The translations under genes were made by a program, and so were the position numbers. A DNA stretch of 64,000 bases from CAIXPS01 sp034430115 (GTDB lineage: Bacteria; Chloroflexota; Anaerolineae; J036; Brachytrichaceae). Of the stretch, positions 45,766 to 54,719 are shown piece by piece. The notes beneath the pieces are model-generated. The model saw nothing but the letters and a program-made list of their open reading frames with translations, was not told the DNA's origin and did not search any database. The stretch is from assembly GCA_034430115.1 (NCBI GenBank), contig DAOUFG010000047.1, positions 1-64,000 on the forward strand, in the 5' to 3' direction. Position 1 is the first letter of the stretch, and every line of letters starts with the position of its first letter.

Positions 45766-45800
45766 CTCAACGCCAGGCTTGAAGCCCGGCGCTAAGCAGG
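45766..45800 (+). other. Hairpin ahead of the GHL6-like gene
   Basis: CGCC-A-GGCT, loop TGA, AGCC-C-GGCG forms a compact stem with one mismatch (about 45773-45793) in the 66-bp gap between the hydrolase and the ATG at 45824. It could be a weak attenuator or an mRNA stabiliser. Confidence 0.35.
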
Positions 45801-45823
45801 TCCTCGTTCTCCAGGAGCAAAAA

Positions 45824-47905
45824 ATGAGCGATATGGCACAATGGCCGCAGCAGACCTATCGGCGCTATTCAGTCGATATGCATGTCCCCGATTGGGACCC
45901 CGCCCTACTCAGCAACTTCGATGCAGTCACCTGGGTGGACAACATGGTTCGGGCAGGGAATCAATCGCTTCTGCAATACACTAATTCGCACGTTGGGCTG
46001 TGTCTATGGCGCACCAACACCGGGCGGCGTCATATCAATATGGGCGAACGCGACTTATTCGGCGAGGTGGTTGCCGAATGCCACCGGCGCGGCATACATC
46101 CGCTGGCCTACTTTAGCGTCATCTTCGATAATTGGGCCTTTGAACAACACCCCGACTGGCGCATCCTGCCTACGGATGGGTACAGCCAGTTGAACGGTCG
46201 TTACGGCACGGTGTGCCCCAACTCGCCCTACCGCGATTACGTCATCGCCTGTATCCGCGAAATTGCCGGCAACTACGATATCGACGGTATGTTCTTCGAC
46301 ATGACCTTCTGGCCGGCGGTATGCTACTGCCCACATTGCACGGCGCGCTTCTGGCGTGAGGCAGGCACCGAGCCGCCCCACGTCGTGAACTGGGACGACC
46401 CTACCTGGCGCGCATTCCAGGCTGCGCGCGAGCACTGGCTATTGGAATTTGCTCAACTTCTCACGGATACCGTGCGCCAGACACGCCCGGGCATCACGGT
46501 GAATCACCAGTTCTCCACCATCTTTCACAACTGGACGATGGGCGTTCCCCTCGAACTGGCACAGGCGTGCGATTACGTGGGCGGCGACTTCTACGGCGGG
46601 CCGCTACAGAGTTCGCTGGCCTGCAAAGTGTACGACGGTCTGACGCGCCACAAACCATTTGAGTTTCACACCTCCCGCACGCGCATCTACACGGATCATG
46701 TCACCGTAAAGCCGATGGAGGAGATCCGCACCGAATCGTTCGTCGCCACGCTGCACTCCGCTGCGTTAATGCTGGTGGACTACGTCAACGCCGACGGCAC
46801 GTTGAACCCGCAAGTGTACGATTTCCTGGGCCGCCTGAGCCAGCAACGCGCCGCCTACGAACCTTACCTGGGCGGACAACTCATGGCCGACGTCGCCATC
46901 TACTACGACAAGGCATCCATGTATAACCCGCGCGAACAAGGGCTGCCGATCACGCAACTGCAAGCGGTGGATCAATGCCCACATCGTGAGGCCGTCGTGG
47001 GCGCGGCGCGCATCCTGCAAGAAGCACACATCCCCTTCAACATCGTGACGAATGCCAACCTGGAGCAACTGGCACGCTATCGCGCCGTGATCGTGCCCAA
47101 TGTGCTCGAAATGACCGCTACCCAGGCGGAGACTTTCAGGCAGTTTGTCGCCGCCGGAGGCGTGCTCATCGCCAGTGGGCCTTCCTCGCTGGATAGATGT
47201 GCGCCGCAAGGGAAACGCTTCCTGCTGGAAGACGTGCTGGGCGTGCAATACGCAGGCACACTCGGCTCATCCATCACCTATCTCACGCCCAGGGACGAGT
47301 CGATCAAGCAAGCCATCTGGCCACAAGATCACGTCAGTTACGCCGGATCGATGCTCAAAGTTGCGCCTCAGGCAGATACGCACGTGCTGGGCGTCATCAC
47401 GCTGCCCTTTGTCACGCCGGAGGTGGGACACGCCATCGGCAGCCACTTCGCGGCCATTCATAGCAACCCGCCGGCCCTGCAGCCCGAAGGCTCACCGGCT
47501 GTGACGCTGCATCCCTTTGGAAAAGGCGTTGCCATCTGGCTGGCGGCGCCTTTTGAGGCATCAGCGGAGCATGCTAATTGCCAGTTGATCCTCAACTTGC
47601 TCAATCGCATCCTCCCCGGCCCCCACCAATTCCAGGCCGACGCGCATCCCGCCGTTGAAGTGACGCTCTTCAGCCAGCTCGATCAGCGGCGCTTGCTGGT
47701 CGGGCTGTTGAACATGCAAAGGCAACTGCCACAGGTGCCCGTGCCGGCGACGGTGCGCGTGCAAGAGCCGCCCGGGCACAAGATCAATCAAATCACGCTC
47801 GTGCCGGACGGCAAGACGATCTCCTTCACGCGCACACCGGATTACGTGCAGTTTGAAGTGGCCCCATTCACGGGCATAGCGATGTATGTGTGCCAGCTTG
47901 AATAG
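45824..47905 (+). CDS. Putative glycosidase: GHL6-like TIM barrel plus beta-galactosidase trimerisation domain
   Basis: A 693-residue protein. The first ~370 residues form a glycosidase TIM barrel of the hypothetical GHL6/alpha-amylase-like type (NFDAVTWVDNMVRAGNQSLLQY; HRRGIHPLAYFSVIFDNW; DIDGMFFDMTFWPAVCYCPHC). A beta-galactosidase trimerisation-type, glutamine-amidotransferase-like domain follows (VGAARILQEAHIPFNIVT; YRAVIVPNVLEMTATQAETF; GGVLIASGPSSL), and then a beta-domain. CCAGGAGCAAAAA precedes the ATG at 45824. No signal peptide. Substrate unknown. It is the last gene of the plus-strand catabolic run. Confidence 0.75.
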   Translation: MSDMAQWPQQTYRRYSVDMHVPDWDPALLSNFDAVTWVDNMVRAGNQSLLQYTNSHVGLCLWRTNTGRRHINMGERDLFGEVVAECHRRGIHPLAYFSVIFDNWAFEQHPDWRILPTDGYSQLNGRYGTVCPNSPYRDYVIACIREIAGNYDIDGMFFDMTFWPAVCYCPHCTARFWREAGTEPPHVVNWDDPTWRAFQAAREHWLLEFAQLLTDTVRQTRPGITVNHQFSTIFHNWTMGVPLELAQACDYVGGDFYGGPLQSSLACKVYDGLTRHKPFEFHTSRTRIYTDHVTVKPMEEIRTESFVATLHSAALMLVDYVNADGTLNPQVYDFLGRLSQQRAAYEPYLGGQLMADVAIYYDKASMYNPREQGLPITQLQAVDQCPHREAVVGAARILQEAHIPFNIVTNANLEQLARYRAVIVPNVLEMTATQAETFRQFVAAGGVLIASGPSSLDRCAPQGKRFLLEDVLGVQYAGTLGSSITYLTPRDESIKQAIWPQDHVSYAGSMLKVAPQADTHVLGVITLPFVTPEVGHAIGSHFAAIHSNPPALQPEGSPAVTLHPFGKGVAIWLAAPFEASAEHANCQLILNLLNRILPGPHQFQADAHPAVEVTLFSQLDQRRLLVGLLNMQRQLPQVPVPATVRVQEPPGHKINQITLVPDGKTISFTRTPDYVQFEVAPFTGIAMYVCQLE

Positions 47906-47914
47906 GCAATCGAT

Positions 47915-49168
47915 CTACGGCCAATACTGCTCAACGACCCGCATCGCCATTTTCTCCCACGTCCACAGGCGTTGCGGGTCGTATCGCACGGTGGAGATGT
48001 CCTTCAGGATAATCTCCACCTGGCAGCCTTTGGCTTTGTCCAGGAAGTTCACCAGGTCCGCTCGCGCGTTGTCAACGTTAAACACATCCGTGGCGAGCAC
48101 AGCCGGATTTGGCTTACGCGACATGACATATTCGCCGCCAATCTCCTTGATGGCGCGATCCACGTTCACCCAGGGGCTGGCAGACACCTTCCGCAAGTTC
48201 GGAATACGGCGCAGGATGCCCATTTTCACGTCCAGCGGTTCGCAACAGCCATAGTAGGTCAAGCCCCAACGCTCCAACCAGCGCATCTCGTGCTTGAGCG
48301 CAAACTCCCAGTGCATTCGCGGCGACACGGAGCCGAAAATCTGGGCTGTAGCACAGCCCCACAGATTGCGCGTGTGCGGATGCGCCGGGTCAAAAGGTGA
48401 ACCGGGGAGATCAGCCGTGTAGCCATAGCCGCCCGAACCGATGCGCGTGTTATCGTCGTTGCGCGCCAGCAGATTCAGCGCTTCCCACTGATCCAACTCG
48501 CACAGGTAGGCATCCACCAACCGTGAAATGGCCGCCTCCGCCATCTCGGGCCTATCCAGCAGGTCGCGCATGGCCTCTTCCACGCCCCACCAGCGGATCA
48601 GCTCATCCCACGGCGCAAACCAGCGCCCCTTCAAGCCCACCTTGCGCACCGGCAAGATATCGCCGAAGATATCGCACATCGCCGCGTAACGTGCTTCGGT
48701 CTCCTCGCGCTCAAACGTCACACGCGGCATCTGAATCTTGAAGATGTCTTCCGGGTTCACAATGTGCGGGTGGAAATGGCGCGAGACGACGTCGTTCGAG
48801 GCATCCGTCTTTACGATATCGACGTCTTCACTCAAGCCAAACCCGCTGGAATGAATCACCAGCGGGCACGCGATGTAATCATCCACCACCATGTCGGCCG
48901 GCAAATGTCGCCACTGGTACAGTAGCCGGCGCAAGCCCTGTTCAATTTCCCGCGCCCATGCATCCTGGCAACGCAACGTCAACTCATCGCCAACGTTCAT
49001 CTCGTTCCAGCAAATCTCGTTGATCCACACCATTGGGCGCACAGGCCGGCGGTCGTTCAGCCGGCGCCACAACGCGGCCTTCTCTTGTTGAATCGGCAGA
49101 GTCGCCAGCCCGGCCTGTTCGGCCGCCAAACTACGCAAAATATCGCGATCTTCCGTGGATATGCTCAT
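47915..49168 (-). CDS. UroD superfamily protein (GCCEPL subgroup)
   Basis: A 417-residue TIM-barrel protein distantly related to UroD and MetE. The signature is the C-terminal YYGCCEPLD, replacing the His-x-Cys motif, with LRKVSASPWVNVDRA and YVMSRKPNPAVLA after it. The front is long and helical. Members of this subgroup are annotated as uroporphyrinogen-decarboxylase-like without known function. It is convergent with the GHL6-like gene (9 bp apart) and divergent from the histidine kinase. Confidence 0.7.
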   Translation of the reverse strand: MSISTEDRDILRSLAAEQAGLATLPIQQEKAALWRRLNDRRPVRPMVWINEICWNEMNVGDELTLRCQDAWAREIEQGLRRLLYQWRHLPADMVVDDYIACPLVIHSSGFGLSEDVDIVKTDASNDVVSRHFHPHIVNPEDIFKIQMPRVTFEREETEARYAAMCDIFGDILPVRKVGLKGRWFAPWDELIRWWGVEEAMRDLLDRPEMAEAAISRLVDAYLCELDQWEALNLLARNDDNTRIGSGGYGYTADLPGSPFDPAHPHTRNLWGCATAQIFGSVSPRMHWEFALKHEMRWLERWGLTYYGCCEPLDVKMGILRRIPNLRKVSASPWVNVDRAIKEIGGEYVMSRKPNPAVLATDVFNVDNARADLVNFLDKAKGCQVEIILKDISTVRYDPQRLWTWEKMAMRVVEQYWP

Positions 49169-49306
49169 TGTTCACTTCCTGCACGAACGGTTATCCTGAT
49201 GATGCCCAAACCGCGCGTTTTCACCAGTTTACTGCCGGCCACCCGGAAAGGACAATCCGAGCTGCGCCGTATTGCAGCCACTCCCTAAACGCAGTATGCT
49301 GCATAC

Positions 49307-51595
49307 ATGCAGGCAGACAAGAACTTCCAAAACCATGATCTCTTTTACGCGGAGCTGATCGATCTGAAACAGGAAATCATGACATGGGGCCTGATCGTGC
49401 CGCTCATGGTGATCGGTTATGTGGGATTGCTCATTTCCTATCAAAAGCCGTTTCTGGACCATTTTGATGCACGCACACCTCTTCTATTCGCTGGCACCTG
49501 CGCCTTTGGGCTCATATGCGCGCTGGTTTCGCGCAAGCACACCTGGTTCGCGACGCGGTTGACGGCCTGGGGCACCTTGCTCATCGCCTTTGCATTTCTG
49601 TGCACCGGCACCGATGGATACACGGCAATCGGCATCACTGTTGCGTGCAGCGCAATCGCTCTATTGCTAAGCCCGTTGACCAGTTGGCTGGCGATCGCAG
49701 TTTCGGCGCTTGGTTTGGCGCTGTTTGCTATTGCAAACCCATCTCTTGAGTTATGGCCTGGCAAGATCAGTGCAGTCATCATCGCATCCATTTTTCTCAC
49801 GGTGCTGGTACAGTCATTCACGCGGGTGCTATTTCGTGCGCTGCGTTGGACGCAAAGCAATTATGAGGTGGCCCGTGTACAAACCAAAGCACTCGTTGAA
49901 AAGAGCGGCCAGTTGTCCAGTGCGCTCAAGTCACTGGAGCAAACCAGCTTCCAACTGGCCCGCGCGAACGAGCAGATGGAGCTGGCGATGCGCTATGCCG
50001 AGGAAGCCCGCCTGTCGAAACAAGAGTTCGCGGCATCCGTCAGCCATGAGTTGCGCGCGCCGTTAAACCTCATCATCGGTTTTAGCGAGCTAATTTTGAA
50101 CGAACCTGGCAACTACCAGACGGAGTTCAGCCCTAAACTGCTGGCCGATATACACGTCATCAACAACCACGCGCAACACTTGCTCAAACTGGTGAATGAC
50201 ATCCTCGACCTTAGCCAGTTGGACGTGAACTACTTGTCGATCATGCGCGAACCGATCCAATTGGAAGAGGTCGTCAGGGCAGCAGCGAGAGATTACCAGT
50301 ACCTTGTCACACAGCATGGTCTGAACCTGGCTGTGGACATTGATCCAGGGCTGCCGATGGTCATGGCCGACGCAACGCGCATCCGGCAAGTGCTCACAAA
50401 CCTGCTCAGTAACGCGCTGCGCGTGACCGACCAGGGCGAGATTGCCATCCGCGCACGCCTGTGCCGTGAACCGCATCCAGCACAACCCGCCGTAACACAG
50501 GCAAACCCCAATATCGTCATCAGTGTCAGCGACACGGGATGTGGCATTCAACCAACGGACCTGCAACGCATCTTCGAGCCGTTCGTGCAACTGAGTCACC
50601 CGACTTCAAGCGGGCATGTTGGCTCCGGGCTGGGCCTGACGATCAGCAAACGCTTTGTGGAACTGCATGGTGGACACATGTGGGTGGAGAGCACCTATGG
50701 CCGGGGCAGCACTTTTTACTTCAGCCTGCCCATCGAAAGCGACCAGCCGGCGTTGCAGTTGCATCGCTTGCCGCATGAGATGAAGCGCCACGAGGTCGGC
50801 ACACTGGCAATCGTTGAACGCACGGGCGTGCTCTCGCGACTGGTGGAACGGCGCATCGCCGGTATGAAGGTGGAGTCCGTGGAATCGATCGCGGCTTTGT
50901 GTAATAAGGACAAGTGCAATGCTGAAGTGATCTTGATCAACGAACCGATCAGGTCCGAGCCGGAATCCAGTGTGCTGCCGGAGCAATTGAACCGCATCCC
51001 GGTATTTCGTTGCTACGTACACGGCGCGCTTTCGTTGCCCGAAATGAATGGCCAGACGCTGAATCACTCTTATGATTACCTCATCAAACCCGTCAAGCGC
51101 GAACAACTCTATAACACACTTGCCAGGTTACTATCGATTCACACCGATGACCATCGCCGCCCGGCACGAATCCTGATCATCGAAGACGATGAAGATGCGT
51201 CCTATCTGCTCAGCCGGATGTTACGTCTGGCCCCACCAACCGTCTACTCCGCTTACCAAGGCATCACCATCTTGAAGGCTCGCTCCGGCGAACAAGCGAT
51301 TCAGATGTTGAGCGAACTTGCGCAGCCGGACGCCGAGCCTATCGACGCCATCCTGCTGGACCTGGTGCTCGGGGCAGTGAGCGGATACACGGTGCTCTCA
51401 GAATTGGAAAGTCGCGCATGGCTACGCGATATCCCCGTATGCGTCATCACCGGCCAGGTTGCCAGTGGAGACTTGCTTGTGACGCCCTACCTGACCTTCA
51501 CACGCCAAAACGGGCTTTCTGCGCGAGAACTGGCAGAGGCGGTCACTGCGCTGACGAAGATCGCTCTACCTGGAGTTGACGTGAGCATTCGGTGA
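49307..51595 (+). CDS. Hybrid sensor histidine kinase with C-terminal receiver
   Basis: A 762-residue membrane kinase. Five or six hydrophobic segments fill residues ~27-175 with no large extracytoplasmic loop, so it may sense in or near the membrane. A coiled-coil-like linker (185-240) leads to the HisKA motif SVSHELRAPLN (His247). The ATPase part has the N box (VLTNLLSNALRV), the G1 box (VSDTGCGI) and the G2 box (GSGLGLTIS). About residues 490-600 look like a degenerate receiver, and ~618-740 is a full receiver (ILIIEDDEDAS; AILLDLVLG). The stop lies inside the convergent regulator gene (53-bp overlap). Likely partner: that regulator. Confidence 0.88.
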   Translation: MQADKNFQNHDLFYAELIDLKQEIMTWGLIVPLMVIGYVGLLISYQKPFLDHFDARTPLLFAGTCAFGLICALVSRKHTWFATRLTAWGTLLIAFAFLCTGTDGYTAIGITVACSAIALLLSPLTSWLAIAVSALGLALFAIANPSLELWPGKISAVIIASIFLTVLVQSFTRVLFRALRWTQSNYEVARVQTKALVEKSGQLSSALKSLEQTSFQLARANEQMELAMRYAEEARLSKQEFAASVSHELRAPLNLIIGFSELILNEPGNYQTEFSPKLLADIHVINNHAQHLLKLVNDILDLSQLDVNYLSIMREPIQLEEVVRAAARDYQYLVTQHGLNLAVDIDPGLPMVMADATRIRQVLTNLLSNALRVTDQGEIAIRARLCREPHPAQPAVTQANPNIVISVSDTGCGIQPTDLQRIFEPFVQLSHPTSSGHVGSGLGLTISKRFVELHGGHMWVESTYGRGSTFYFSLPIESDQPALQLHRLPHEMKRHEVGTLAIVERTGVLSRLVERRIAGMKVESVESIAALCNKDKCNAEVILINEPIRSEPESSVLPEQLNRIPVFRCYVHGALSLPEMNGQTLNHSYDYLIKPVKREQLYNTLARLLSIHTDDHRRPARILIIEDDEDASYLLSRMLRLAPPTVYSAYQGITILKARSGEQAIQMLSELAQPDAEPIDAILLDLVLGAVSGYTVLSELESRAWLRDIPVCVITGQVASGDLLVTPYLTFTRQNGLSARELAEAVTALTKIALPGVDVSIR

Positions 51596-52757
51596 CGGAT
51601 TGCAGCAGCGAAACAAGTTGCTGCGCAGTATGCGGGCGCGGCAGCACTGCCGTGGCCCCAAGCGCCAGGGCCAATTCCTGGTTGCGCAGCACGGAACATA
51701 CGATGACCGGAATATGAGTAATTGCCGGGTGTGATTTTAGGAGCGCCAACATTTCCCATCCGTCACGCCCAGGCATCATCACGTCCAGCAAGATACAACT
51801 GGGTTGCAGCGTTTGAGCCTGGATCAGCGCGTCCTCTGTGCGCGAAAATGCGACGATGTCAAACTGTGTCCCGGCCAAATAACGCCGGGTGAGTTCAATC
51901 GCATCAACGCTGTCATCGATCATCATGATGCGCTGTCGTGCGCTGACAGGGATCGAGAGCAATATCTGCATCGATTGGGCTTGATCGCCCGCAACTTGCA
52001 ACGCAACGCCGGCCTGTTGTGCCAGTTGCCGCATCGTCTCCAGACCATCTCCCAATTCCCCGGCCTGCCCATCCGGCCCAGCATGCGACGCGCTATAAAC
52101 GAAGCCTATCCGCACTCGGTTGTCCTCCAACTCCGCACAAATCGTCAATACCCCGGCCACAGCATTATGAATCGCAGAACTGACGACCATAATGAGCAAC
52201 TGCCGGATCAGCGTGCGGTTGATCCATAACACCGGCGATTGCGCAGGCAGCGTGACCTGCACGTCAACATCCTTCTGGCTTAACAATGGGTCAATCAGGC
52301 TCAAGACGGCATGCAGCAAGTCATCCAGGCGTAAATACTCGCTTTTTTCGGTGGGGTTCAGCTTTAGCTCTGACGCACCATCTTGCCGTTCAGAGATTGG
52401 TTGCTGACAATGTTTCCCTCCAAAAAGCAACGTGGCGACGGCTTCAATCCCGCGGTCTTGCTCACGCCGCAATTGGCGCAGGCTCATATTTAGCTCGGCG
52501 GCAGCTTCCGTTTGCGTCAACCCGCGCAAGTAACGGTAATCCAGCGCGTTGTACATACGCCAAGCCAGTGAACTCTGCGATACGTCAGGAGTCGGTTTGA
52601 GTTGTTGGATGCAGCGCAGCAGGAGTGTCTGAAATTCCTTCGCGTCTTGCAGCGCGAGGTCGGCCCCCATGGAATCCAGATTCCGCTGCAGATAAGATAA
52701 ATCGTAAACGCGCTCCAATACGTCACGCGTCAAGGCGATATGTTCGATTGAAATCAT
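51543..52757 (-). CDS. Regulator with HTH, HATPase-like and C-terminal receiver domains
   Basis: A 404-residue protein with unusual order. Residues ~60-110 hold a helix-turn-helix (GLTQTEAAAELNMSLRQLRRE) like sigma region 4 or LuxR-type motifs. Residues ~145-270 look like a degenerate histidine-kinase ATPase fold (LWINRTLIRQLLIMVVSSAIHNAV) without clear G boxes. Residues ~276-395 are an intact receiver (Asp281-282, phosphoacceptor Asp325 in ILLDVMMPGRDGWEML). The receiver is at the C-terminus, unlike most response regulators. Its end overlaps the kinase gene by 53 bp. Palindromes just upstream of its ATG suggest autoregulation. Confidence 0.75.
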   Translation of the reverse strand: MISIEHIALTRDVLERVYDLSYLQRNLDSMGADLALQDAKEFQTLLLRCIQQLKPTPDVSQSSLAWRMYNALDYRYLRGLTQTEAAAELNMSLRQLRREQDRGIEAVATLLFGGKHCQQPISERQDGASELKLNPTEKSEYLRLDDLLHAVLSLIDPLLSQKDVDVQVTLPAQSPVLWINRTLIRQLLIMVVSSAIHNAVAGVLTICAELEDNRVRIGFVYSASHAGPDGQAGELGDGLETMRQLAQQAGVALQVAGDQAQSMQILLSIPVSARQRIMMIDDSVDAIELTRRYLAGTQFDIVAFSRTEDALIQAQTLQPSCILLDVMMPGRDGWEMLALLKSHPAITHIPVIVCSVLRNQELALALGATAVLPRPHTAQQLVSLLQSVTECSRQLQVERSSSAQ

Positions 52758-52759
52758 AA

Positions 52760-52848
52760 CAGCTAGCTGTAAATGGCCAGTTTTCGGCCATATAACTGCT
52801 TGTCAACCAACGACGATATTGATAGGCTATTCTGACAGGAGCCTATCA
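52760..52848. promoter_or_regulatory. Cluster of three dyads in the divergent promoter region
   Basis: CAGCTAGCTG (52760-52769) lies 3 bp before the regulator's ATG. ATGGCC-7-GGCCAT follows at 52773-52791. TGATAGGCT (52820-52828) and AGCCTATCA (52840-52848) are perfect arms with an 11-bp spacer, about 20 bp centre to centre. They sit between the regulator and the sugar-transporter operon and may be operators for either. The rest of the gap to 53133 shows only the ribosome-binding site AGGAGAAG. Confidence 0.4.
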
Positions 52849-53133
52849 GCCTCTATTGTAATGTGTCTTCAAATACAGCTATTTGCTCGGAGAAGTGTCC
52901 AATTCCGCAAGAGGACGTTGAAACGAGATGTGATAGAGGGCTGTGGCTATGCCGTGAGATAACGCCATTTGTATCCCGGCGTCGCCCTGACACGTGAAGG
53001 TGAGTATATGAAGAGGAGGTGGAGTGAGGTCAAGACACCCATTCTGATGCTGCGCAAAACTTAAGAGAACATTTGAGAGAACGATTGTCAGCAAAACGAA
53101 TCCTATCATTCGTAAGCCCAGGAGAAGAAAACA

Positions 53134-54579
53134 ATGTCTAAATCCATCAGTCGTCGTAATTTTCTCAAGATGGCAGCCATAACCGGCACCGGCGCCGCTT
53201 TGGCCGCGTGTGGCTCACAGGCAACCCCTGCTGCCCCTGCAGCAACATCCGCCCCACAAATCGTTGAAGTCACAAAGATCGTCGAAGGAACCCCTATCGT
53301 TATCACAGCGACTCCCGGACCAACCGTAGCCCCGGTTGCAACACCCAAGATGGAAGGGGAAATGCGCGTGTTGATCGGTGCCGGTTCCCCCGTAGAACCC
53401 TTGAATGAATTGCTGGGAGCCGCGTTCACTGCCAAATACCCTGGAATGAAGCTCAAGTGGGAATATACCCAGGCAAACTTTGAGGAACAGGTATATACAT
53501 CGGCTTCCGCCGGCACTTTGGCCGACGTATTTCTGTGCGCCGACCTGTGGGTAGTGCCCTTTGCCAAGCACGATGTGACGCTCGACCTGAAGCCCTACGC
53601 CGAAGCGGACTCGGAAGTGAAGCTGGACGACGTCTTCCCGAACATGCTCGGGCTCAGCACCTACGACAACAAAGTGATCATGTTCCCCTCCGGCCTGGAT
53701 GTGGTCACGATGTACTATAACAAGACCCTACTTGAGAAGGCCGGCGCAGAAGTACCCAGCGACTCCTGGACCTGGGATGACTTCATCACCAATGCCAAGA
53801 AAGTGATTGAACTCGAGAAGGACGCGCAGGGCAACCCCAAGTATTGGGGGTTCGATAATGCGACCTGGAACTGGTGGGCCACCGTCTACCCCTGGATCAT
53901 CGGCTATGGCGGCGACATCGTTGGTTCAGACGGCGCCAAGTCCACCTGGTCCGACGCCAAGACGCTCACCGGCCTGAAGGCTTACACCGAACTGTGGACC
54001 AAGCATAACATCGGCCAACCGCTCGGCCTGGACGTCGGCGGTTCAGCCTTCGACCTGGGTCGCGCTGCCACTTACTTCCACATCCAGGGCACGCGCCAGA
54101 CTCACCGTGACGCCATCGGCGACAAGTTTGAGTGGGACGTGCAGTTGATGCCCAAGATGCCAGACGGCAAGCATCGCACCGGCATGGGCACTTGGGGTAT
54201 GTCGGTCTACAGCAAGGGCAAGAACACCGACGCCGCCTACCAGTACGTGAAGGGCCTGATCACTGATTCGATCCAGCGCCTGGCCGCCAAGAAGATGTTG
54301 GCTGTGCCATTGCTGAAGTCGGTCACCCAAGATTCTTCATGGATGGATGGTGTACCGACCCCGCCCAGCAACCTGATGGCATTCGTCAATGGTGCCGACG
54401 ACGCCATTCTGCCTTACATGAACTATCCTGGTGAGTGCGGCAGCTTCTATTCCGGCATCGTCAGCAAAGCCTACCAGGACGCCCTGGAAGCGGTGCTCCG
54501 CAAGAAGAAGACCGTTGAAGAAGCCTTCCCAGATACGGATAAGACGATCCAGACCTGCCTGGATGAGAATGCTAAGTAA
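53134..54579 (+). CDS. Sugar ABC transporter substrate-binding lipoprotein (family 1)
   Basis: A 481-residue exported binding protein. The N-terminus has a twin-arginine motif (SRRNFLKMA) and a lipobox LAAC (Cys about 28), then an Ala/Thr/Pro-rich linker with VEVTKIVEGTP, a style typical of Chloroflexota. The mature part has the family-1 solute-binding fold (RVLIGAGSPVEPLNELLGAAFTAKYPGMKLKWEY; FPSGLDVVTMYYNKTLLEKAG; SWTWDDFITNAKK). It captures an oligo- or monosaccharide outside the membrane and feeds the two permeases downstream. No ATPase gene is adjacent; a shared MsiK-like ATPase elsewhere is likely. Confidence 0.93.
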   Translation: MSKSISRRNFLKMAAITGTGAALAACGSQATPAAPAATSAPQIVEVTKIVEGTPIVITATPGPTVAPVATPKMEGEMRVLIGAGSPVEPLNELLGAAFTAKYPGMKLKWEYTQANFEEQVYTSASAGTLADVFLCADLWVVPFAKHDVTLDLKPYAEADSEVKLDDVFPNMLGLSTYDNKVIMFPSGLDVVTMYYNKTLLEKAGAEVPSDSWTWDDFITNAKKVIELEKDAQGNPKYWGFDNATWNWWATVYPWIIGYGGDIVGSDGAKSTWSDAKTLTGLKAYTELWTKHNIGQPLGLDVGGSAFDLGRAATYFHIQGTRQTHRDAIGDKFEWDVQLMPKMPDGKHRTGMGTWGMSVYSKGKNTDAAYQYVKGLITDSIQRLAAKKMLAVPLLKSVTQDSSWMDGVPTPPSNLMAFVNGADDAILPYMNYPGECGSFYSGIVSKAYQDALEAVLRKKKTVEEAFPDTDKTIQTCLDENAK

Positions 54580-54594
54580 AGTAATTGCTTGAGT

Positions 54595-54636
54595 GATCGG
54601 TGAGATGGCGCGGGAACCCGCATCGTCTCACCGATC
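54595..54636 (+). other. Intercistronic stem-loop between binding protein and permease
   Basis: Arms GATCGGTGAGA (54595-54605) and TCTCACCGATC (54626-54636) are perfect over 11 bp, with an inner GCGGG/CCCGC pairing. No T-run follows. Such hairpins usually protect the binding-protein message and lower permease expression. Confidence 0.65.
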
Positions 54637-54719
54637 GTGTTCGGAACGGCTCATAGGTGACTGTACAATCCAGAATGGTCGCCAGATGAACGCATTTGTG
54701 AGAATGGGAAGGTGATTCA

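Noticed and set aside
45766..45800. Full terminator before the GHL6-like gene
   Set aside because: The hairpin lacks a U-run and has a mismatch, so it was recorded only as a low-confidence hairpin and not as a terminator.
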